64,000 nt of DNA from Zarea fungicola (Eukaryota > Ascomycota > Sordariomycetes > Hypocreales > Cordycipitaceae), in the NCBI GenBank assembly GCA_900169235.1, contig FWCC01000295.1, positions 62,335 to 126,334 on the forward strand. The letters run 5' to 3'. The notes beneath the pieces were generated by a model. The model was not told the DNA's origin, did no database searches, and saw nothing but the letters and a program-made list of their open reading frames with translations. The first letter of the stretch is position 1, and every line of letters starts with the position of its first letter. Below are positions 21,932-33,892 of the stretch, piece after piece. The translations under genes and the position numbers were made by a program.

Positions 21932-22672
21932 CTAGTCCTCCTCGTCACCGTCGGCAGCGACAGCCTCGGCCTCGGCGTCGTCTTCCTTGGCGGGCGCATC
22001 AATGTCCTTGACAGACTTTGTGCCGTTGCCGTTGGTCGCCTTGGCGTCGTCGTCGTCGTCTTCCTCGGCGGCGTCTTCTTCCTCTTCCTCGGCCTCCTCC
22101 TCTTCATCATTGGCAGCGGGGGCCGTCTTGCGCTTCTTTACAGGCGGCGCATCGTCTGCAAGAGTGTTAGCAGCTTGCGCCAGGCCAGCTCGCTTTGTAA
22201 AAGTTTCAATTTGCGCGCATAGTGTATTGGGGTTTCGACGTACCATCTTTGCCATTGGCATCCTCTTCGGCGTCATCATCGCCGTCGGCGTCGGCATCCT
22301 CGTCATCCTCTTCTTCCTCGTCTTCATAGTCTTCGCCATCTTCGGACGAAATGTATCTAAAGGGCATTAGTCAACATACTTCATTCGATGCAAATTGTAT
22401 GCAATGGCCTGTCTAGCAACTGCTCGATGGCGATGAAACCAGCGCGACCACCGGAAGGCGAGGCTGGCGCAAGAGCAATAGTGCGGAGCTACAGCTTGCG
22501 CTTGCTTACGCAGGCGGCGGCCATCAAGCAGCAAGCCATTGCGGCGGCGCATCATCAAAAAAAATGGACAAAACACGTACTCGGGTTCTTCTTCGCCATC
22601 AGAGTCCTCGGGGAGGGAGACGAGTTCTTCCTCGTCGTCCTCTTGCTTTCTCTTGCGGGTAGAGGCAGACAT
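21932..22672 (-). CDS. Highly acidic nuclear-type protein
   Basis: Spliced as complement(join(21932..22155,22244..22356,22581..22672)), 142 residues, introns of 224 and 88 bp. The start is MSASTRKRKQEDDEEEL. Long Glu/Asp tracts follow, split by a basic PPVKKRKT motif (about residue 75) that looks like a monopartite nuclear localisation signal. This mix of acidic stretches and an NLS is seen in histone-chaperone-like and nucleolar proteins; fungi have conserved small proteins of exactly this build. No specific family can be assigned from such low-complexity sequence. The first intron is unusually long for the region, and the upstream sequence is rich in CTT/CAC runs. Confidence 0.65.
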
Positions 22673-23871
22673 GGTTGTGTGGTTGTACAAGTGGGTGGGT
22701 GTATGTGTGGTTGTGTAAGCGCAAGATGAAGACGGTAAAAGTCGCTGTTTTTATCAGCAACAGGAGATGAAAATGGCACGAAAACGCCACGGAATGGGTG
22801 GGAGTATATGATACAAGAGTGATGATGTGTGGGAAAAAAAGAAGTGAAAAAAGGAAAAGAAGAGAAGAGAGGAACGGATGACGGATGGGAGGAGGGAGGG
22901 CGAGCGAGCCAGAAAGGCAGCGAGGCGGGCGGCGTGGGCGCGGAGCCACAGGACAGGACAGAAGAGGTACAGCGAGAGTCGGGGGAGCAGCTGGCGGGTT
23001 CTGGGAGGCTACAAGCTGGGACTGGCTGCAAAGGCTGGGGGGGACTGGAGGCTCAAAAGCTGGGGGCGTGGGGGAAGCCAGGCGAGGCGAGGGGGCAGCC
23101 GAAAGGAGAAAGGTCCAGGCTGTACTAACGGCTGGTACCACAAATGTAGCAGGAATATGTGCATACTTCGCTGCACTTGTGTTAGTGATTGATAACAGCT
23201 GTTTGTGACTGTTGCTGGGCCACTGACGGGTTTAGTGGTTGCACGCCCTAGCATAACACGCCCCCTAAATGGCATGCATGCGCCAGCTGCCTTGGTACTG
23301 TACAGTCTGTACTCGGTACAAGCCTATCGGTACACCCAATGCCCATCATTGTGGTACCGGGCCACTACGACTCGTGGCGCGTGTGCCTTTCCGGCCGGAC
23401 AAGCCTTTCTTCCCCTCCCTGCCTTGCTCAGGCCTGTCCAGGCTTGCTCCAGGCTGCTCAGTGACGTGACAACTCTCTCATGTTTAGGGGACCTCTGTTT
23501 ATAGCCATGTTGCAGCCATTTGCAAGTATTCTATACCTCGCTGGCTGCCAACGTGCCCTCCGTGCTTTGTTTGCCTCTGCCAGCTGCACCCAGCTGCTGC
23601 CAGTTGTGCCAGTTGTGCCAGTTGTGCCAGATGCTGACCCATCCAGCGTTCCGTGTCAGTGATGAGCAGCGAGGTACGTACCTTGGGTGCGACTGGAGAT
23701 GATGTGCTCAGAGCTACCAGCTTCGGCTCTTCATATCTAGCTAGACATATCCATCGCAGCCACTTGTCCATCAATCAGGTGTCCAACCAATTGTAATCTA
23801 TTTCTCTCAGTCCGTCATCAATTGCAGTTTATTTTCTCAGTCCGTCATCAATTGTAGTCATCCGTCAGTCC
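22673..23871. other. Intergenic with purine-rich tract and short repeats
   Basis: The bases 22820-23110 are strongly purine-biased (AAGAAG, GGGAGG). Near 23594-23630 the 9-mer GCCAGTTGT occurs three times in tandem. At 23805-23828 and 23835-23858 a 24-bp sequence containing CAGTCCGTCATCAATTG is repeated with one change. No gene is supported. Confidence 0.5.
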
Positions 23872-25909
23872 TTAGTCCGTCTCAATAAATGGCTCGTCCC
23901 AGCACCTGTCCCATTCCGTCCCTCCCGACGCCCAAAACACTTCAAGCTTCTCCAGCGCGATACCAGATCCCGTTCTATGGTGTCTAGTCGCCAGCGCCCC
24001 AAGATACCTCCTGGTTTTGGCCTTGTCCCCGGCCCGGATCCCGACCCCGTCCTCGTCCTCAACACAGAGCCTACCCACGGCAAACCCCGCCACCGCCAAC
24101 GGCCACCCTACATGGGCCTCGCATCGCGCATCCAGCCATGCCTCATCCAGCAGCGCCATCAGCTCCACGCACCGCCGTCCTTCATCTCGTCTGTTCTGCC
24201 CCGGCACTCTCAGCGCCGACGTGCAGTACAACCCTACCGCCAGCTTGAAGATGCGTGCCAGCAGTATGATCAGAGGTGAGTCGGGCAGCTCATACGACGA
24301 CTCCTTCCAACCCGCCGCATCAAACGCCTCGATGCCCTCCCAAACTGCCGCTGCCGCCTCCCTCACGTCAGATCCCGATGCCGCCGCCACCCGCAGCGCA
24401 GTAATGGCCTGGACTTGCGCAAAAAGACGCGTTGGGCATGGAAATCCCGGTAAACATGTAGCTTGATATACATGCAGAATTTCTGCCTCACTGAATCGCG
24501 ACAGCCCGGCAATCATCCTGTGCGGCGGCGACATTGCGTTGCAAACACATGCATACCTACCAAGGAGTCAATGAGTCAATGAATCAATGAGCCGCGTAAA
24601 GTACGGCAATACTCACACTACAGCTTTGTGAATCGCATTGTCCAAGCCTATCTGCAATCCCATCCACGCTCTCGGCCCTCCAGTCAGCTTGAGATACGAC
24701 AGCAGCCCTTCCAGATGCGCTCGCCACCCGGGGACTCGCAGCATGTACTAGTCATCAGATCAGCACTCATTGTCACGCTTTTTTCTTTTTTTTTTTTTTT
24801 NNTTTTTTTTTTCTCTTTTTTTTCCTTTTTTTGTTGGTTTTTGGGGTAGAGGTCCTACCTCGACAGACATCATGTCGGCAATCCTCTGAAAGATTTTGGA
24901 CTCGACTGCATTCGACACATTCGACGCGCCCGGCTGCTGCAAATCATGATTCACCTTGGCCAGTGACGTTTCCATCAACCGATATAGACGAACCCACAGA
25001 TGAGCTGTATTGTAGCATTCACTCGGCCGCAGCTCAGAATCGTGCATCTCGGCAATCACGACAATCCGCGCTGCCAAGGCAAACGCAATGATGATGTCGT
25101 TGGACGGGTGGCCCGGTTCCGTAGCGCACGCCGCATCGTGTTTGCTCTCAATGAGAGAGTGTGTTGCCGCCTCTTGTGCAACGATGCTATTAACTATTAC
25201 CAACACATTAGCCCTTGTCTTTATTCCAAGTCTTCTTTCAGTCTTCTTCCCATGTCCAAACGTACAAAATTCAATCGCCTCAAACACCTGCCACTGTCCC
25301 GGCACAAGTCGCAGCGGCACCTTGGCCAGACCAAGACTTGCCGTCCACGCCCCAGGTCGTGCATGAATGGCAATATCGGCGTCGCGCCACCTTGCATCCG
25401 GCTCAATCCTCGACGTTGTGTGAAATGGCCCATTTGTAGATGTAGATGCATAGTCCACTACTCTGCTGGAAATCTCATCACATGTCCCGTCAGGTGCCCG
25501 TGCCCAGTGTCCTCTCCGCACGAGGCTGCTTGCACTCGTATTGTCCGTACCTGGTGCCAAATTCCTCACAGCCGTCTGCTTTTCCTCGGGCCAGCCTGAG
25601 CAGCTCCTTCGACTAGACTGGCAGCGCTGGCAAATGGGCCGATTTTCATCACATTTGATGCGGCGGGTGCTGTTGACAACTGTTGGCTTGACACAATCCA
25701 ACGGTGCAGCGGATTATATATAAAATCTCTGTAGAAGCCTATTTCTTTGCAAAGAAAAGAACCAAAATACATATGCATTCAGGCTTCACTCACCGGCAGG
25801 TTTGACATCCACTTCTAGTCTTGGTCGCCCAGCGCTTCTTCCGTTGCACTGGTGGCTCTTGTTCAGTAGCATGGCTGAATTGGCCGTCCACCTCTGCTTT
25901 GGACACCAT
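23872..25909 (-). CDS. Zn2Cys6 transcription factor (copy A)
   Basis: Spliced as complement(join(23872..24556,24617..24747,24859..25193,25266..25669,25794..25909)), 556 residues. The zinc cluster is complete: C35-x2-C38-x6-C45-x6-C52-x2-C55-x6-C62, reading GCQTCRTRRIKCDENRPICQ across the first intron. The remainder is helical and fits the Fungal_trans_2-type activation/regulatory region (FFNSIVAQEAATHSL near 175, SWPLAV-like VGWPLAVAGFAVG near 480). It should bind DNA in the nucleus; its targets are unknown. Introns are 124, 72, 111 and 60 bp with phases 2,1,0,2. The third intron contains a long poly-T (plus strand) with two unresolved bases at 24801-24802. A paralogue with the same intron phases lies at 53647-55679. 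Confidence 0.8.
24777..24837. repeat. Poly-T tract with assembly gap (NN)
   Basis: A T-rich homopolymer about 60 bp long with two N bases at 24801-24802, inside intron 3 of the Zn2Cys6 gene. It marks a place where sequencing or assembly could not size the homopolymer. Confidence 0.9.
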
Positions 25910-26978
25910 GTTTGGACTTTGAAAATAAAATGAAATAAAATAAAATAAAAATGTGAAATTTGCACTTTTCAACTAAAAGAGAAAAGATTGCAAAAAAGAA
26001 CAGAGAATAGACGGCCGAGTAAAGATATATCAGTGGGGGCCGAAGTCTGTCTGTTAAAGTATAGACAGGCAGCACGCTAAAAACAAGGCTCGAGTGATGC
26101 ATGACGGCTGAACGGCTTCGGTCCGTCGTTTACTGGCGTTTTTACAGTTTGACGTGCATTTTGTAAATTTCTACATTGGGTTTGTACAGCGTTACCATAT
26201 TTTGTCCATGGTGAGCAGTAAAGCCAAGCCAAACTATCCATCACGGTATAGGGTACGCTGCTCATGGATGGACACCGATACACGCGAGGCTGTATCAATA
26301 CGGAGTATGGAGTAGACGAAGAAGAAATGCTTGCAAAAAAGGAGCAGTCATTGCAAAACGCAATTCAGTAGCCCAATCCGGATTTTATTGCCCTTCTTTA
26401 ATTTTTTTTTATTTGGATTTCGGCATGGATCCTCGACCCAAATGCTCTTTGCTCATTACCAAGGCACGACTAGATGAATACTGGTACGGGCTAGCTGCGT
26501 GCTGCAGTTCCTGCCTGAATTTGGCTACCATTTCAGTGTCTGTGGCTTGCTCGGCAGAGGAAACACCAAGCCGTTGGCTCCTATCAGAACCAAGAGCGGC
26601 ACTTGGTTTGGTTTGTCGTTAGGAGCCCAATCTGGCATGGTTACGTCGTCCGTCGTCCCTTACTTGAGTAGAAATAAACACACGTTTCCTTAAAAAGAGT
26701 ACATTGAGGAATCAATTTATATCTTTGTCATTCACATTCACATCAATGAGAGCGTAGGACTGTGCCAAGACGACGTGCTGATTGATACCTCAATGTTCTC
26801 GCTCCCCTCACTGTCGACATTGTGGCTGAAACCCCATTTGCTTTTTCGACACCTCACCATACATTCAACAACACACCTGGACCGCAGCTTCAATTGCCCA
26901 ACTTTTAATCATCAACATCTGCGAGTGACATGAAAAACAACTGAAACTCATTTCACATTCAGTGCCTCGTTGTACATC
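25910..26978. other. Divergent intergenic region
   Basis: Shared promoter region of the Zn2Cys6 gene and the first zinc-finger gene. It holds an AAAAT-type simple repeat at 25921-25955 in the leader of the regulator. No supported gene. Confidence 0.45.
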
Positions 26979-27891
26979 ATGTATGACTCGTACGAGTGCG
27001 ACGCCTGCGGCAGGGAGTTTGGCAGCATGCGCGCCATGCATCAGCACATGGACGTCAAGAACCACTGGCCGTATGAGTGTTCCTGTTGCTACGAGTCGTT
27101 CCCGGACCAGGCGGATCGTCGCACCCACGAGCACAATGTACACATGCACTGCTCCGACTGTCAGCGATCCTTTGACAATCACAATAATCTGCGCATGGTG
27201 AGTGAACGAGGAGGGCAAGAACAACGACATGAGCGATTCTGTCAAGTATAGTAGCATACAGGATAAAGAGGGATTTGAAAGGTGGGACAATATTCAACTT
27301 GTACTAACTCAAGGCAGCACCTCAACTCAAGCCGCCACCGCGGCACCAACATTGCCTGTCCCGGCTGCGAGCGCCGCTTCGCCTCGGCCACGGGGCTCGC
27401 GCATCACCTCGAGGCCGGCGCGTGCCCCAAGATGCACACGGACCGGGACAAGATGTACCAACTCGTGCGCTCCCGGGACCCCCGCGGCGTCATCTCCAAG
27501 AAGCTGCTCGAGTACCACGGCAGCTCGACGTACGAGGCGAGCGGCCAGACGTGGAACGGGTTCGGGTATGAGTGCTACCTGTGCCATCGCGAGTTTCGGA
27601 TGCTGTCGGGTCTGAATCAGCATTTGAACTCGCCAGCTCGTAAGCTGACCAGGGGGCTTGTCTGTCGCAAGGGCGGAGGCAGCTCCGACATGCAAAAGTT
27701 ACCACAACTGACGGCGTGGAATAGATCAGCAGGCGCTATATCACTGCCCCAGTGCTGGCTGTCCCGACTTCAAGTCCCTGGCCGGCATCATTAACCATCT
27801 CGAGAGCGAGACGTGTGGCATCACCCGCTTCGACGCCGTGCAGAGAAATGTCACCAACATGATTAGCCGCGGCCACCTTCTTGCAATGTAA
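26979..27891 (+). CDS. C2H2-type zinc-finger protein (tandem paralogue 1)
   Basis: Spliced as join(26979..27197,27318..27639,27725..27891), 235 residues. It has about six fingers: YECDACGREF..HMDVKNH, YECSCCYESF..HEHNVH, HCSDCQRSF..HLNSSRH (split by intron 1 after the Met), CPGCERRF..HLEAGAC, YECYLCHREF..HLNSPAH, and a final C-x4-C finger YHCPSAGCPDF..HLESETC. Several use the C-x2-C-x12-H-x5-H spacing of the U1/JAZ group, which often bind double-stranded RNA or RNA-DNA. Between fingers 4 and 5 is a conserved linker (DKMYQLVRSRDPRGVISKKL) shared with the next gene. No nuclear signal is obvious. Role unknown; nucleic-acid binding is inferred. Confidence 0.75.
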
Positions 27892-28667
27892 TCAGCTGTC
27901 GAGAGATTTGTTTCATAACTTTTTCATTGTATGGTAATGACTTTCTATGACTTTCATGCAGCCAAGGTAATTTTATTATGATGGATATGCGGACATGGCT
28001 GTTGAGTTGTGAGCCTAGAATATCCGCACTTACACGACTGACGAATCTGTCAACAATGGCCGAGCTGCCCGTGCTATTCTGCATTCTCTATCCCGCACAG
28101 ATTATTTCATTCAACTCGTATTATTATTTTTGTCCCTGTCTTGCCGCTTCCTGCCGTTTGGAAATTTACGACCTGCCTTGTCGATGTATCAGTCGACGAG
28201 GGGCACATGGGCGCTAAGTAAACGAACAAATACTTGTTGAATTATTCAGAAGATGGAAAGACTGTAAATCCATGCAAGCTGTCTTGAAAAAAATCAAGCG
28301 TGATTTCACTGGAAATTCCGTTCTTCATTGCAGTGCCAGCCAAGAAGGAGGTTGGGATGGAGCACTCGCCATCGCACCAGCACCACAACGCAGCAAAGAC
28401 AATATTTCAAAACTACAGCAATTGATGATCTTCCCTCTCCATTTCGAATCAAAGAGATGAGTCAGATTGGAAGAGCTCAGGTCGACCCTGCCAGCTGCCA
28501 GCTGGTGATCTCGTGACCAACGCGTTTGCCGCAGACTGGCCGGCATAAAGTCTTTCTCCCTTGCTCCTCCATCCTGTCACCGCTTTAAAGAGTGCCATAT
28601 TTCCATCGAAACTTGGAGTATTTCTATCCTATTCATTAAAGGATCATACCATTCAAAGTACAGAATC
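27892..28667. other. Intergenic between zinc-finger paralogues
   Basis: Holds the terminator of copy 1 and promoter of copy 2. The imperfect motif CCAGCTGCCAGCTGG lies at about 28490-28503. No gene. Confidence 0.45.
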
Positions 28668-30093
28668 ATGGACACCGGCCATCAATGCTACTGCCAGCGT
28701 TGGTTTGCAACGGAGCACGCCTACTTTCAACACTGCGATGCATTAGGCCACTGGGATAATTCCGACTACGACGAGTTTGTGTGTGAAGAATGCAACCGAT
28801 CCTTTGCAGACGAGCATGCGCTAAATCAGCACTGCGATGCCCTCGGCCACTGGGACGCCTCGAGCGAGTCTTGCTCCGATGACGACGAATTCTTTTGCCG
28901 AGTCTGCAACCGATCCTTTGTGGACGAGCATGCGCTAGATCAGCACTGTGAAGCGCTCGGCCATTTTGACGAAGACGCCGACGAATACTTTTGCAGACAC
29001 TGTGATCGATCGTTTATCTCGCAGGACGCCCTGAATCAGCACTGCGATGCAGTCGGCCATGGAGACGTGGCACCGGTTCCCAGTTTCCCTGTTGCACCGA
29101 TCCAAGCATTTCAGCAAGATTACCCGTGCTGTTATTGCGATAGATCATTTGCATCTCAGCAGGCTCTCAATCAACACTGCGATGCACTCGGTCACTGGGA
29201 CCGGGTACCAATCCTTTTTCAAAATTTGCCACCAATCCAAAAATATCAAGACGAATATGCATGCAGTTATTGCGATAGATCATTTGGGTCGCAACAAGCA
29301 CTTGATCAGCACAATGCTGCACTCCATCACGGCAGCACAACGTACAATTCCCCCAACAATGGCTCGCTTGCGGTTCAATCATTGGTTGTGGACGGACGCT
29401 GGAGTCATTACCAATCCAATGGCAATCTTCACTGTATGCACTGTGCCAAAGCCTTTCACAGCTGGGACGCTCTCCAAATGGTAAGTCTCATCAATGCCTG
29501 ACATCTTCCCATAAACCCGCCAATCTGTATTTTACTAACGATTCCTGCAGCAAATTAAATCTCCCATACACCGATGCGACGGTCTCGATTGTCCATTTTG
29601 CCGACAGAACCTCGCGAGCGCTGCGGGAGTTGCTCACCACCTCGAGATGGGCCATTGTCCCAGCGGCAAAACAACCCGAGATGGTGTTTATAATCTCGTT
29701 CTTTCAAAAGATCCAAAAGGGCTCATCACCAAGAACATTCTCCAGTGGGGCTTGATGGAATACAGCGCGACGAGTCAAAGCTGGAATGGATCAGGCTACG
29801 AATATTATCTCTGCCATGGAGCATTCAGCAAGTTGGACGGCCTTAACCAGCACTTGAACTCTCCTGTTCGTAAGTATTCCTCTTTTATATGGTCTGAGAT
29901 GTACAATACTAACCTGCATGCGGTAGATGAACAAGCGTTGTATCACTGTCCGACCAAAACCTGTGGAGATTTCAAGACGCTGGGGGCTATCCTTCAACAT
30001 CTTGAGAGTGAGTCTTGCGGCGTAACACGGTTCGCTACTGTGCAGAATACAATATCAGATGTGATTGGTCATGGAAATCTTCTTAAATTTTAA
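28668..30093 (+). CDS. C2H2-type zinc-finger protein with expanded array (tandem paralogue 2)
   Basis: Spliced as join(28668..29480,29551..29869,29927..30093), 432 residues. Its C-terminal half aligns with the neighbour upstream, including both intron positions (phase 0 after a Met codon, phase 1 before the final finger) and the linker YNLVLSKDPKGLITKNIL. The N-terminal half instead has an array of about six near-identical fingers of the form F-C-x2-C-N/D-RSF-x4-AL-x-QHCDALGH, each followed by an acidic spacer. The first (HQCYCQRWF) has a C-x-C pair and looks degenerate, and one C-terminal finger has lost its first Cys (YEYYLCHGAF). The finger spacing C-x2-C-x12-H-x5-H is U1/JAZ-like. Function unknown. 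Confidence 0.8.
28753..29340 (+). repeat. Intragenic tandem zinc-finger repeat
   Basis: Repeat units encoding RSFxxxxALxQHCDALGH recur about every 100-140 bp with high nucleotide similarity (for example GAGCATGCGCTA-A/G-ATCAGCACTG twice), so they arose by local duplication. Confidence 0.75.
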
Positions 30094-32413
30094 TCAGACT
30101 GGCATGAATAATGTGAGACTTGGCGTCAGGAATCGTGCAATGAAAATGATGCTACGGCCGTGTGCCGTGTATTTGCTACAAGTTTATTATATCAGTCTAG
30201 AGTATTGGCTTGAATGAATAACAACTCACATTTAATTTGACCATTAAATCGACTCAAATTAATTGGATGCAGTCATCAAGGCAGGTACAGTCTACCGCCA
30301 CGGCCATATGTGACGGTGAGTGAATTACACATGAGCCTCGCTACATTCTGGAAATTGGACTCATTAAGTTTTATGGGCATACGGCTCAGCCACGAGCCAA
30401 GAAGTGAGAACAATGGTTCGCCGAGGTCAGCTTGGAGTTTACGAGTCAGGGCCACGAATCTGACAGTCCACCACTAGTACCTTGAAGGCTATGCAACAAC
30501 CTTGAGGAGGGCAGTCGCATTTGTCTGCGATTTGTCTAGCTCAGCCTTGCAGTAAACTCCAGACCGATCTAGGGCTGACTCTCCCGTGGGGGGGCATACT
30601 TGGCGCCAGTTGGTCTTGAACCTTAAGCCCGGTGGCCGACTGATCGCGAAGTCGAAGCGGGGCTACCCTTCCACACTCAGGAGCATAACGTTCGTCTATT
30701 TCAAGTATTGCACAAACTATGGAGATGTCTATAGTCCAGTGGTAGATGCTGCATAGCCAAGAGAGCTCAACTCGGTGTCCGTGGTTGGGCGGCCTCCCAA
30801 TCGGGGAACTTTTGAGCAAGCTGCTGGAAGGAAAATTCCCTTGAGATGGTGCGCATAATTTCAATAATTTTGCAAAGGAAATCTCCATCATCTGTGAGCT
30901 CAAGTACTCTCAAGTACGCCCACGTGCGCGCATCTTGGAACCCTCGTCAATGCATGTGCAGTGGGCAAATACCTTGAGAAAGTAATAATGTCTCACATGA
31001 GAGTCTAGACTACTCGCCCGCCTCGATCTACGCCGTTCAAGAAACTACTGCATAAAAAGCAGCGTATTGTGCACAAGCCCCGTAGAAAAGATACACCGCA
31101 AAGATACTCCGCCGCCCTGCAGCGAGGCTGACATTGTCTCCCATATCTGCGATCCATAAAACCCGGTAGTTTATCTCAACTACTCCTAGAACATGCACCG
31201 TTTTGGCTCGCAAGACAAGTTTCATCACTGCTAAATAAATGTCGCATTGCGCGACTCATGAGCAGGCATATTCCCCTGTCCGTGCACCGGCCGGACTGCA
31301 GTATTCATGCCCTCGTCTATTCTTGGCGCTTACTCGGTGGCAATATTGCAATATTCAATGAGTTATAAAAGTCTTGGTTTAATAAAGAATGGCTGTTACT
31401 ATTAGGTTGTGCCGTCGGCTATCGGCGTAAATCGTGCCAGTCGGGGTTTAGCTTGTCTCGTTGAGGATTACAATTTGTCTTGTCTTGCCAAGGTCTGCTC
31501 AGCCGCGCTGGCCAAGAAACAAAGTAACTTGTAAGTGACTTTCTTTCATGGCCGGAATCATTCTTTTAATTCATGTATCAGACTTGTAAAATACACTTCA
31601 TTCTTTTAAACCCTGACGCCACGATTCATAAAGAGAAAAAGGCCCGCGGTTTAGTGTAGAGACATGGACAGGCCAGCCAACAGTCGCCGGCCACCTGTAC
31701 TACCTCTGAACGAGCAGGGCTATGCTACTTTGAAATAGTGTGTAATCCTCTTGGAATCTGACTCATTGGGCAATAGTGTAAAGTTCGAGACCGTTTTTTG
31801 TCCGGTAAGCAAACGGTTGTCGGTTGTTACTATGCGCCAAGACACTGAAGCCAAGAGAGTGAGCAGTCCTAGACATGTACTGTTGAGGCGGGGTGGTGGC
31901 TTGTCCTTTCTCCGATTTGGACGGAGACTTTGTCAGATTGGTCCTCTTACATCTGGATGATGAGTTTTGCATCTCCGTCGGCAAATCTGCGTTGATCACT
32001 AATCTGCCGTGTCGAAAAAGTGGTAGGTCAATGACCACGGCAGATGGCCGAGTGTATCATGCCAAGAGGTCAGGGAGGATGAGAGCGAGTTAAACTCTCC
32101 GCAGTAGCGTGTTAACAATGTGACGGGGATGGAAATGATGATGTACCTTGAGAATCAAAGTACCGCTGGCTGACCGGATGGAGGATGGCTCTGTGCCGTC
32201 ATGTCGAGGCGACGCTTCCTCCTGTGGCCAGACATCAAGTATAAAGATGGCCACATTCCCATGGTTCAGGTTCTTTCGGCTCATCAACCCATCCACTCAT
32301 CAGTTCATCTACTCATCATCACAACCAGTTCATTCTCCTGAATACCTTTCATCGCCTCAATCTCACACAATTTTCACCACTTTTACATATCAACTCCTCA
32401 AACCCACTTCATC
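30094..32413. other. Intergenic, mainly decayed sequence
   Basis: No intact gene. At 30540-30905 (-) a frame with protein-like text (FLCKIIEIMRTISREFSFQQ in one frame) breaks into another, suggesting a remnant. TATAAA near 32240 serves the secreted protein downstream. Confidence 0.4.
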
Positions 32414-32932
32414 ATGCGCGTTCAAGAAATCACCCTCGGCCTCGCCGCCATCCTTTCCGTCGCCCAGGCCGCTGCCCTCCCAACTGAAAGCACCGACGCC
32501 GCCCCCGTCGTCGTCGAGGAGGACGATTTCGGCGCCCTCGAGGCCCGCATCGTCGGCAACGAGGCCAACGCGCTCCTCTGCGTGACCCCGACCACGTCAA
32601 AGTGCGGCCTCTACGTCACCTACACCAACGGCGCGCGGCGCGAGACGGTGCAGTGGCAGAGCGGCGGCCTCACCGCCTGCTCCGTGGTCCTGACGCGCAA
32701 GCACACCAACGGCGCCGGCTTCTGGGCCAACCTCAACTTCTTCGGCTCCCCCGGCATGAACATTGGCTACGACGGGACCGGTCGGCAGATTGCGCTGGGC
32801 TCCGCGACGACGGTCGTCCGCGACCAGGGGTTCCTCAACTCGCGCTGCCAGAGCGTGTTTGGGTGGGGGGACGTGGATGCCTCCAAGAGCACGCAGTCCT
32901 TCTGGGGCGACTTGGGCACCAAGCTGTACTAA
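32414..32932 (+). CDS. Secreted protein, pre-pro form, unknown family
   Basis: A single-exon gene of 172 residues. Signal peptide MRVQEITLGLAAILSVAQAA, then an acidic pro-like stretch (TESTDAAPVVVEEDDFGALE) before a compact C-terminal domain with four cysteines (LLC, KCG, ACS, RCQ), enough for two disulfides. The domain is rich in Gly, Trp and aromatic residues (GFWANLNFFGSPGMNIGYDG), as in beta-rich secreted domains. A TATA box lies about 170 bp upstream and the leader is rich in TCATC/CATCA. I do not recognise the family. Strong GC third-position bias suggests high expression. Extracellular location is well supported; function is not. Confidence 0.65.
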   Translation: MRVQEITLGLAAILSVAQAAALPTESTDAAPVVVEEDDFGALEARIVGNEANALLCVTPTTSKCGLYVTYTNGARRETVQWQSGGLTACSVVLTRKHTNGAGFWANLNFFGSPGMNIGYDGTGRQIALGSATTVVRDQGFLNSRCQSVFGWGDVDASKSTQSFWGDLGTKLY

Positions 32933-33892
32933 ATGTGCCTAGATGATGGCCGTGTTTTAGGTTGTTTGCAGGTTGTTTGCAGGTTGTTTGGTCATCTTTT
33001 TATTCTTCATGTCATGTATGGACTTTGGTTCAAGTAGTTCTATCCTAGCTCATATGGAGAATATATACAAGTCATGCTTGCTGTTGCGTGTCAAGAGTCC
33101 AGTTCGGAAGTGATGTATCTCGTTTCTGGGATTAGACAATACTGGAGTCAAGGGACTCTGCTCACATGGCTTCACTGTAACAGCAGCCTTCATAATTAGT
33201 CAAATAACTATTGGAATGGCTAGGCAGGGGCAATGGTGTTGGCTCGTTGACCGCCGGGTTGGGGGTTCTGAGTAGAGTACCCGGATGAGCAACCCAAGTA
33301 CCAGGATGAAGACTAATTCCAGCCATTGAGTAATACTTTGGCATAAAAATAGATCACACAGCTTCACCTGTTGCATTATTATCCCAATATTGTATCGATG
33401 TTGTCTGGAATATGAATAAGACAGCTCACAGCTTTCAGAGCTGGTTGAGAGGAGAGGATGTAACTCTAGAGGCCACAGCGCATAAAGGCAAATGCGCGAC
33501 CCTTGCGCGTTCTCAATCAGAGAAGCAAGCAAAAATAAAAATAAAAATAAAAATAAAAATACGCTTTTCGGATTGGGCAATTTATTAGTTACAGGGTAGC
33601 GTTGTCGCGTCAAACTGCGCACTGCATCAACTTTCTGCAACGTTTTCTTACATCAATCAAGATTGTATGCAGCTTAAATTATCCATCATACTAAATACAA
33701 AATACGGCTACCTAAGTGATCCCCTACATGCGCTCTGAGCTGTGTACCCCAACCCACTCAGGATACTAAGAAAGACTCTATCTGGTTCCTAGTCGTGCCT
33801 TGGCGCTGGTTTTAATTTCCTGTGCCGGGACAAGTTAGTCACGAAAACACCTCGATACGTAGAGCGCGAGGGCAAACCTACTTTCGATATCT
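32933..33892. other. Intergenic between two secreted-protein genes
   Basis: Contains three tandem copies of AGGTTGTTTGC just after the first gene (about 32958-32991) and an AAAAAT simple repeat at about 33533-33560. No supported gene. Confidence 0.45.
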
